From NCBI GenBank assembly GCA_964649745.1, contig CAZYQI010000020.1, positions 1 through 64,000 of the forward strand: DNA of 64,000 nt, read 5' to 3'. The stretch's first letter is position 1. Each line of letters begins with the position of its first letter. The notes beneath the pieces are model-generated. The model saw nothing but the letters and a program-made list of their open reading frames with translations, ran no database searches and was not told where the DNA came from. The translations under genes were made by a program, and so were the position numbers. The DNA is from CAZEHS01 sp964649745. Its GTDB lineage: Bacteria; Bacillota; Clostridia; Peptostreptococcales; Acidaminobacteraceae. This document shows positions 58,906 to 64,000 of the stretch, one piece after another.

Positions 58906-59019
58906 TATAATGGTTGACATAAACCTGTCAAGTTTGCCCCGCTCATAAAGCAGGGGGATCTTGACAAATCAGCGAAGGGTTCAATTCGCTGACATCAGAC
59001 ATCAGTTTGTGGAGGCATA
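58906..59019 (+). promoter_or_regulatory. Promoter and structured leader of the YdjM-like gene
   Basis: TATAAT (58906-58911) with TTGGTA 18 bp upstream gives a leader of about 100 nt. TTGACA (58914-58919) can pair with TGTCAA (58926-58931), or instead TGTCAAG (58926-58932) can pair with CTTGACA (58960-58966) around an inner CCCCGCT/AGCAGGGG stem: the two are mutually exclusive. A third hairpin CAGCGAA/TTCGCTG (58970-58991) precedes the GGAGG site. The arrangement resembles a riboswitch or attenuator but no known class is recognised. Confidence 0.5.
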
Positions 59020-59955
59020 ATGGATCCCATTACCCATGGTACCATCGGTCTGGCCATATCGGCTTTTTCCGGTCAGCCCGTTTCACTTACGAATCCCATC
59101 GCCATCGGCTGTGCGCTGGGGGCAATGATTCCCGATATAGACGGTGTGATACGCATCTTTTCCAATGATATGGTCTATCTCAAGCACCACCGGGGAATCA
59201 CCCATTCGGTTCCGGCTCTGGCACTGCTGGCGGCAGCGGTTACCGGAGGGCTTTTTTTGGTGTTTCCCCATATGCCGGTTCTGACGGTTATGCTATGGAC
59301 CTTTATCGGCGCCCTTTCCCATACGCTTTTCGACATACTGAACTCCTACGGAGCCATGCTCTTTATGAAAAAGCGAAAGGCCAGCCTGCTGACACTATAC
59401 GATCCCGTTATCAGCCTTATGGCCGGTTATCTGATACTGGCACCCCGCCAGGGAGTGACAAGTCATGTGGTGATCTCCGTTCTGTTTGCCCTGTATCTTG
59501 GATTTCGTTATTTCATGCGGCGACAGGCCCATGATGTTTTAATGGATATCTATTCCCATGGATACGCGGTGGAACGGATTGATGTGCTGCCATCCCTAAT
59601 GGCCTTCTATAAGTGGGACTATATCGTCACCTCCAGAAGCCATCAGATTGTGGGCAAATTCAATCAGGTTACAGGAAAAAACAGCGTGCTCCGCAAGCTG
59701 CGGGTGCAGCCGGAATTTGTAAGGCTATTCAATCAAACAAAGGCAGGAGACTATTTCAACGCATTCTCTCCGAATCTTCATATCCATACGGAACAGCACA
59801 AAGACCGTATCGTCCTTCGTGCCACGGATATCCGTTATTACATGCGCAACCGCTTCATGCATCATGCCACTGTGATCCTGGACAAAAATCATACAGTGCT
59901 GGAATCCCATATCCATCCGTACCACCCCGATAAGGCTGTAGAAATCACCCCCTGA
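59020..59955 (+). CDS. YdjM-like membrane metal-dependent hydrolase
   Basis: A 311-residue protein of the LexA-regulated YdjM/YfhO-type (DUF457) family. The first 170 residues hold about four membrane segments and the metal-site motifs PITHGTIG, MIPDIDG, HHRGITHS and LSHTLFDILNSYG (His/Asp ligands). The C-terminal ~140 residues are soluble, His-rich, and unrecognised. Substrate is unknown, possibly a phospholipid or lipid-linked phosphate. GGAGG precedes the start. Monocistronic, preceded by a structured leader. Confidence 0.82.
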   Translation: MDPITHGTIGLAISAFSGQPVSLTNPIAIGCALGAMIPDIDGVIRIFSNDMVYLKHHRGITHSVPALALLAAAVTGGLFLVFPHMPVLTVMLWTFIGALSHTLFDILNSYGAMLFMKKRKASLLTLYDPVISLMAGYLILAPRQGVTSHVVISVLFALYLGFRYFMRRQAHDVLMDIYSHGYAVERIDVLPSLMAFYKWDYIVTSRSHQIVGKFNQVTGKNSVLRKLRVQPEFVRLFNQTKAGDYFNAFSPNLHIHTEQHKDRIVLRATDIRYYMRNRFMHHATVILDKNHTVLESHIHPYHPDKAVEITP

Positions 59956-59970
59956 GAAGGGGGTTTTTGT
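59947..59970 (+). terminator. Terminator of the YdjM-like gene
   Basis: ACCCCC/GGGGGT stem with a 6-nt loop containing the stop codon, followed by TTTTTG. Confidence 0.8.
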
Positions 59971-60026
59971 TTGGATGGGGTGAAATCCGGCTATATATGG
60001 GATATACGAACCAAGGGGGGAAGCCT

Positions 60027-60524
60027 ATGTCCGATATAATGAAAACCAAAAGCCAACTGGTATTGAAAGAAGCCGCCACTCCCAAAGGAACTTATGTGTA
60101 TGCCAGCCAAAACGGCGGCATGATGGCGGTGCTGCTGCCCTTCCGTAAAAAGATGGGAACTGCGCAGTATCTGCTGAGAAGAGAGCTTATTCCCTGCTGG
60201 GACAGCCATTTGGATATCTGCGGCATTGGCGTCATGGGTCTGCAGAGCGAACTGGAAAAGCTTCTCGTGGAAGTAATTAAGAAGGAAGCGGGTTATCAAA
60301 TCGCCCCGGGGGAACTGAAATGTCTGGGGGTATGTGCCACGGACAGGTTTGCCGATACCACCTGCTTTTTATATGCGGTTGACCTCACTCGCCACAGGCC
60401 GGCGGAAGAAAAGCTGGAGGTTCAGGAGGAAATGACCTTCTGGGGAACTGCGGAAGATGTATTGGAAAGCGTGGATTCCCAACTGATTGCCTGCTATGCC
60501 AAGGCGCAATATTTGGTTTTGTGA
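60027..60524 (+). CDS. Degenerate Nudix-like protein
   Basis: A 165-residue protein. A stretch where a Nudix box would lie reads LLVEVIKKEAGY, keeping the spacing of REUxEExG but not the catalytic glutamates, so hydrolase activity is doubtful. Upstream LRRELIPCWDSHLDICG and downstream FLYAVDLTRHRP fit the Nudix beta strands. GGGGGG precedes ATG 60027. It could be a nucleotide or ADP-ribose sensor rather than an enzyme. Confidence 0.5.
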   Translation: MSDIMKTKSQLVLKEAATPKGTYVYASQNGGMMAVLLPFRKKMGTAQYLLRRELIPCWDSHLDICGIGVMGLQSELEKLLVEVIKKEAGYQIAPGELKCLGVCATDRFADTTCFLYAVDLTRHRPAEEKLEVQEEMTFWGTAEDVLESVDSQLIACYAKAQYLVL

Positions 60525-60561
60525 TAGAATTAGAAATGAAGAAGTAAATATAAATGACAAT

Positions 60562-60670
60562 TTGGCCACGGATTCACACGGATCAACACGGATTAATGAC
60601 AATGTTGTATTCATACGGCACTTTAAACGAGGTGGAATTCATCCGTGGAAATCCGTGCTATCCGTGGCAA
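60562..60670. repeat. Palindromic CACGGAT-type repeat (109 bp)
   Basis: Left arm TTGGCCACGGATTCACACGG and on to GATTAAT (60597) and right arm from AATTCATCCG (60636) to TGGCAA (60670) are inverted repeats of about 35 bp built from three CACGGAT units each. Half-copies occur at 51087 and 30720. No ORF inside is credible. Likely a MITE-like or intergenic palindromic repeat. Confidence 0.65.
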
Positions 60671-60737
60671 AAATCGGTCTTTGGTGGTTGGATATTAACG
60701 ATTCGGGCGTTCTGCCCGATTTTTTTTGGAAAGATGC

Positions 60738-60763
60738 GGAACAAAACATGACCAGGGTGCGTC
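60738..60763 (+). promoter_or_regulatory. ECF-type autoregulatory promoter
   Basis: GGAAC (60738-60742) and CGTC (60760-60763) are separated by 17 bp, the general ECF sigma consensus. It lies 33 nt before the sigma-factor start, so the sigma factor probably transcribes its own operon. Confidence 0.7.
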
Positions 60764-60796
60764 AAATAGACAACACCCGATGAAAGGAGTGAAACC

Positions 60797-61384
60797 GTGA
60801 CGGACTCGGAAAAACTCTGGCTGGCCAGGAGTCGGGAAGGGGATGTCGAGAGCTTTGAAAAACTGATTGAGCGGTATCAGAAAACCGCGTACAATGTGGC
60901 CCTTCGCGTGATGCATAACGAGGAGGATGCCAAGGATGTCACTCAGGATGCACTGATCAAAGCGTATAAATCGATTCAATCCTTCCGAGGGGATTCCGGA
61001 TTTTCAACATGGCTTTACCGTATTGTTGTCAACACCTGTAAGGATGAGCTGCGGAAACGTCGTGGCAATGTCGTTTCTCTTGATCATGGCCGACAAACCG
61101 ATTCAGGATTCGAAGCCATCGAGCTTTCAGATGAAACCTTTGCCCCGGAAGTGGTACTGGAAAGCTTGAATGTACGACAGACAATCAACGCGGCAATCCG
61201 CGCATTACCGGAACAGAATCGCACAGCAGTTGTCCTGAGAGATGTTCAGGGTTATTCCTACGAGGATATCGGCTCACTTCTGGGCTGTCCGGTAGGAACG
61301 GTGAAATCCCGCATTAACCGAGGACGACAGCTGCTAAGGGAAAATCTATCACTCAAGCCTGTATCGGAAGGAGGGAGCCTATGA
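60797..61384 (+). CDS. ECF sigma factor (SigW-like)
   Basis: A 195-residue RNA polymerase sigma factor. Region 2 (YNVALRVMHNEEDAKDVTQDALIKAYKSI, seen as consecutive motifs) recognises the -10, region 4 (LPEQNRTAVVLRDVQGYSYEDI, GTVKSRINRGRQLLR) the -35. It starts at GTG 60797 with AAAGGAGTGA. Its end overlaps the anti-sigma gene by 4 nt (ATGA), so the two are translationally coupled. Envelope-stress roles are typical. Confidence 0.9.
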   Translation: MTDSEKLWLARSREGDVESFEKLIERYQKTAYNVALRVMHNEEDAKDVTQDALIKAYKSIQSFRGDSGFSTWLYRIVVNTCKDELRKRRGNVVSLDHGRQTDSGFEAIELSDETFAPEVVLESLNVRQTINAAIRALPEQNRTAVVLRDVQGYSYEDIGSLLGCPVGTVKSRINRGRQLLRENLSLKPVSEGGSL

Positions 61385-62697
61385 CCTGCACGTTTGAAAA
61401 AGCAAAGATCCAGGATTATATTGAAAATCTGCTCTCTCCAGAGGAACGGCATGAGGTGGAGACTCACCTGACCGGTTGCCCGGAGTGCCACAGGGAGTGG
61501 GTTGAAATGAACAATCTGATGCAGCTCCTCATCGGTTTGCCCATGGTGGAGCTGCCGGAAGGATTTAAGGAAGAGCTTCACGAAAAGCTGGTGAAAACCG
61601 TACAGGAAAACCCGGAGGAAAGAAAATCGGTTCGACCGCTGATGCATATGAAAAAGCATTTCAAGGCATACAGCGCTGCAGCGGCAGTACTGGTGGTTGG
61701 GATGATATCCATCAATTCGCTGAACATGAACAAAGCGGCGCTGCCTGAGGGCGCTTACAACATGGCGGCTCCGGCGGCCATGGAGGATAGTGCGGCACCC
61801 AAAATGAAATCCGTAGCAAGAGACGAAGCGGTTGCTGAACCGCAGATGGCGGCTAATGGCGGAACTTATGGCGCGGCACCGGAAGGGGTGACGTTGGAAA
61901 CAACGGTAACGGCCATGGCCCCGGACAGTGCGCCGGCACCGAATGACACAGCTTTTACCGCATCGGGTGTGCAGTCCGGCGTTCAGGAACGGAAGGTTAT
62001 CCGATCCGGCTCCGCCAACCTCAACACGTTGTCTTTCGATAAAACAGTAGAGGCTCTTACAGCCTATACCAATCAGCATGGCGGCTATGTGGAAAACCTG
62101 TACACCGGCAATCAGTATGAGCCCATTGCAGCAGAAACGCCGTTGAAATCGGGGAACATCACTCTCCGGGTTCCTGCGGGAAGCTTTGACGATTTCTTTA
62201 AGAACCTGGGAATCTATGGAAAGGTATCTGAAAAAACACTGGCTGCAGAGGATATCTCCAATCAGTACAGGGACACCTATAATCAGGCAGTCAACTTGGA
62301 GGTTCGGGAAGCGAAGCTGCGGGAGATCATGGGGACCGCCAAAACCGTTGAGGATGTTATGGCAGTGGAGGCGGAGCTGTCCAGGGTGCGGGGGGAAATC
62401 AACCAGCTTAAAGGAACCCTGCAGCAGTGGGACGCTCTGGTTGATCTGTCACGGATTACGGTCAACATAACCGAGGTGAGAAGTCTTGAAACCCAGGTTT
62501 CTGGCCTTGACACATCCTTGGGGGCACGTATCCGGGAAGCATTCATCGCATCCGTGAACAGCGTCATCGGCGGATTTGAAAACCTGACGGTTGGGGCTGT
62601 TTCGGCAATGCCGTGGCTGCTGACCGGGGGCGTGATAGTGGGTGCACTATGGATTCCCGTTAAGAAAGCGGGATGGATCAGGAGGATAAAAAAATGA
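61381..62697 (+). CDS. Anti-sigma factor with zinc finger and DUF4349 domain
   Basis: A 438-residue membrane protein. A zf-HC2 anti-sigma domain (H-x3-C-x2-C in HLTGCPEC) occupies about 1-75, followed by a membrane helix (about 102-117), an Ala/Pro-rich linker, and an extracytoplasmic DUF4349 domain (about 200-400; RKVIRSGSANLNTLSFD, VPAGSFDDFF, with a coiled coil), then a C-terminal membrane helix. It should hold the ECF sigma factor at the membrane and sense the envelope through DUF4349. The fusion of both roles in one chain is notable. Overlaps the sigma gene and the SIMPL gene by 4 nt each. Confidence 0.85.
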   Translation: MTCTFEKAKIQDYIENLLSPEERHEVETHLTGCPECHREWVEMNNLMQLLIGLPMVELPEGFKEELHEKLVKTVQENPEERKSVRPLMHMKKHFKAYSAAAAVLVVGMISINSLNMNKAALPEGAYNMAAPAAMEDSAAPKMKSVARDEAVAEPQMAANGGTYGAAPEGVTLETTVTAMAPDSAPAPNDTAFTASGVQSGVQERKVIRSGSANLNTLSFDKTVEALTAYTNQHGGYVENLYTGNQYEPIAAETPLKSGNITLRVPAGSFDDFFKNLGIYGKVSEKTLAAEDISNQYRDTYNQAVNLEVREAKLREIMGTAKTVEDVMAVEAELSRVRGEINQLKGTLQQWDALVDLSRITVNITEVRSLETQVSGLDTSLGARIREAFIASVNSVIGGFENLTVGAVSAMPWLLTGGVIVGALWIPVKKAGWIRRIKK

Positions 62698-63449
62698 AAC
62701 GGTTTCTGAATAGAAACTATTTATTAGGAGTGGGAATTGCAGCGGTTCTTATAGCCGGAGTGGCGTTGGTGGACAGCCTGGACCTCTTTTCAGGGGATAC
62801 CAGCGCGGAGGCGGAGCCCAAGGGAAAGATCGTATCCGTAACCGGAGAAGGTGCCATCACGGTTAAGCCGGATATCGGCTACCTCTCCGTAGGGGTGGAT
62901 ACCAGCGATAAGGATGCCAAGAAGGCTCAGGAAATGAACAAAGCGGCCATGGACAACCTGATCAAGGCGCTGAAAGCCAAAGGCATCACCGACAAGGACA
63001 TCAAGACCACCAACTATACCGTGTGGAAGGGCGTTGACTACAGCAAGGTCCCGGCGGAGCAGGTGGAAGCCTACCATGTGAACAATATGGTGGAAGTGAC
63101 CATCACCAAGCTGGATCAGGCAGGAGCCATCATGGATGAATGCGTCGCCCAAGGCGCCAACATCTCCAATGGTGTACGTTTTACAGTGAAGGACAAGGAT
63201 GCTTTTTATCAGCAGGCACTGAAAGCAGCCATGGAACAGGCCAATACCAAGGCCACCGGCATTATGGACACCTTCGGTGCCAAACCCGGCAAGCCCTGGC
63301 GTGTAACGGAAATACCCATGTATGACGGCCCTATCGCTTATGGAGGAGCGGCCATGGATGCCAAGGCCATGAGCGCTTCCCCAGCAACGCCGATCATGGC
63401 GGGGGAGATGGAAATCAAGGCACAGGTGACAGTGGAGTACGACTATTAA
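62694..63449 (+). CDS. SIMPL domain (DUF541) protein
   Basis: A 251-residue exported protein: N-terminal membrane segment or signal (about 8-30), then the SIMPL domain with VTGEGAITVKPDIGYLSVGV, AMDNLIKALKAKGI and DIKTTNY. SIMPL proteins occur in envelope stress and oxidative contexts; biochemical role unknown. ATG 62694 overlaps the anti-sigma stop as ATGA with CAGGAGG upstream. It is the third gene of the ECF operon and a likely target or co-sensor. Confidence 0.85.
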   Translation: MKRFLNRNYLLGVGIAAVLIAGVALVDSLDLFSGDTSAEAEPKGKIVSVTGEGAITVKPDIGYLSVGVDTSDKDAKKAQEMNKAAMDNLIKALKAKGITDKDIKTTNYTVWKGVDYSKVPAEQVEAYHVNNMVEVTITKLDQAGAIMDECVAQGANISNGVRFTVKDKDAFYQQALKAAMEQANTKATGIMDTFGAKPGKPWRVTEIPMYDGPIAYGGAAMDAKAMSASPATPIMAGEMEIKAQVTVEYDY

Positions 63450-63472
63450 GCTAATGGTGTCATAGATAAGTG

Positions 63473-63521
63473 GAGGCTATACCAAATTGGGAGTAATATC
63501 CTGTTTGGTATAGCCTCTTTC
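63473..63521 (+). terminator. Terminator of the ECF operon
   Basis: A 14-bp GAGGCTATACCAAA stem with its complement, 17-nt loop, followed by TTTCTC. Confidence 0.8.
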
Positions 63522-63611
63522 TCGTTCACTGGGCAATGGTTTAATTTCTTGCAGTCATTCAAATTAACGTGTAATATAAAATTGTATTTTAGATTAAACG
63601 AGGTGATGCGC

Positions 63612-64000
63612 ATGTATATCAAACGAGAACTGGAACAAGTGATTCGAGCAACAAGCCGTGTTTATCCCGTGGTACTTCTGACCGGTCCCAGACAAGTGGG
63701 TAAAACAACGCTGCTTGAACGACTTGCGGAAGAAAACCGTACCTATGTGAGCCTGGATGATCCCATGATAAGGGAATTGGCAATACGCGAACCAGCCTTA
63801 TTTCTACAGCGTTATACGCCACCACTGATTATTGACGAAATCCAGTATGCACCAGAGCTTTTGTCATATATCAAACTATATGTGGATACGCATAAAAGGA
63901 AAGGCGATTTTTGGCTTACTGGATCCCAGATGTTTCATTTAATGAAAGGGGTTAGCGAAAGTCTTGCCGGACGTGTTGGGATCATCAATATGCTGGGGCT
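63612..64000 (+). CDS. DUF4143-type ATP-binding protein (5' part)
   Basis: The first 129 codons of an AAA ATPase, open to the right edge. MYIKRELEQVI leads to Walker A GPRQVGKTT, then TYVSLDDP, PLIIDEIQYAP (Walker B) and LTGSQMF (sensor 1), the usual order of the ATPase-DUF4143 family, which is of uncertain role and often horizontally spread. GAGGTGA precedes the ATG. Confidence 0.8.
   Translation, partial: MYIKRELEQVIRATSRVYPVVLLTGPRQVGKTTLLERLAEENRTYVSLDDPMIRELAIREPALFLQRYTPPLIIDEIQYAPELLSYIKLYVDTHKRKGDFWLTGSQMFHLMKGVSESLAGRVGIINMLG

Noticed and set aside
1..64000. CRISPR array
   Set aside because: No regularly spaced direct repeats with unique spacers; the only short tandem repeat is 12 bp at 47809-47842.

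Overview
The window looks like the chromosome of an anaerobic, spore-former-related member of the Bacillota (Clostridia-type). The evidence is strong AGGAGG-type ribosome binding sites on nearly every gene, SLH-domain surface protein, CcpA-like LacI regulator, DegS/DegU-type two-component pairs, a Bacillus-type FadN/FadA pair, a FldA/HadA-type CoA-transferase typical of amino-acid and hydroxy-acid fermenters, sigma-54 regulation, and intrinsic terminators throughout. Genus assignment is not possible from sequence reading alone. Most of the window is mid-GC by eye. The first ~2 kb and 46-49 kb are visibly more AT-rich and carry accessory genes.

Layout. 0-2 kb: accessory genes on the minus strand (HEPN-domain protein, DUF2971 protein). 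2.3-8.2 kb: SLH surface protein, TtcA-like tRNA thiolase, and a bactofilin/M23 peptidase pair. 8.4-17 kb: a 1,790-residue pseudokinase-ATPase-TPR-GGDEF protein, a CcpA-like regulator and a YgiQ radical SAM protein in tight succession. 17-25 kb: histidine ammonia-lyase, amino-acid racemase, DUF896 protein, CheW, DegS/DegU pair 1, M18 aminopeptidase and M19 dipeptidase. 25-35.7 kb: regulators, two c-di-GMP enzymes (one DGC, one PAS-GGDEF-HD-GYP), an MFS transporter and small membrane or HIT-like proteins. 35.8-46 kb: two divergent acyl-CoA operons arranged around a sigma-54 activator, each with a recognisable -24/-12 promoter. 46-49 kb: decayed island with a transposase remnant, a partial tRNA-Leu copy, an AbiE toxin-antitoxin remnant and the intact tRNA-Leu(CAA). 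49-58.9 kb: DegS/DegU pair 2 followed by a complete-looking Tad/Flp pilus operon (flp, tadE, Tad-domain protein, cpaB, tadZ/cpaE, cpaF, tadB, tadC, DUF192). 59-64 kb: YdjM-like membrane hydrolase, degenerate Nudix protein, an ECF sigma factor with fused anti-sigma/DUF4349 and SIMPL protein, and the start of a DUF4143-type ATPase.

Main unusual signals. (1) Three copies of a ~208-bp, almost wholly palindromic element sit at intrinsic terminators; each is flanked by a 12-26 bp duplication of the terminator hairpin or of the sequence beginning it. (2) Three GGGACT-type palindromes spaced 22-23 bp lie upstream of the flp promoter and match the core of the mycobacterial DosR box; the neighbouring response regulator is in the same HTH family and shares the KTVKN recognition-helix residues. 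(3) Two sigma-54 promoters drive acyl-CoA operons that lack any acyl-CoA dehydrogenase. (4) A 57-nt direct repeat of the 3' part of tRNA-Leu brackets a 1.3-kb AbiE-bearing scar. (5) A leader with mutually exclusive hairpins precedes the YdjM-like gene.
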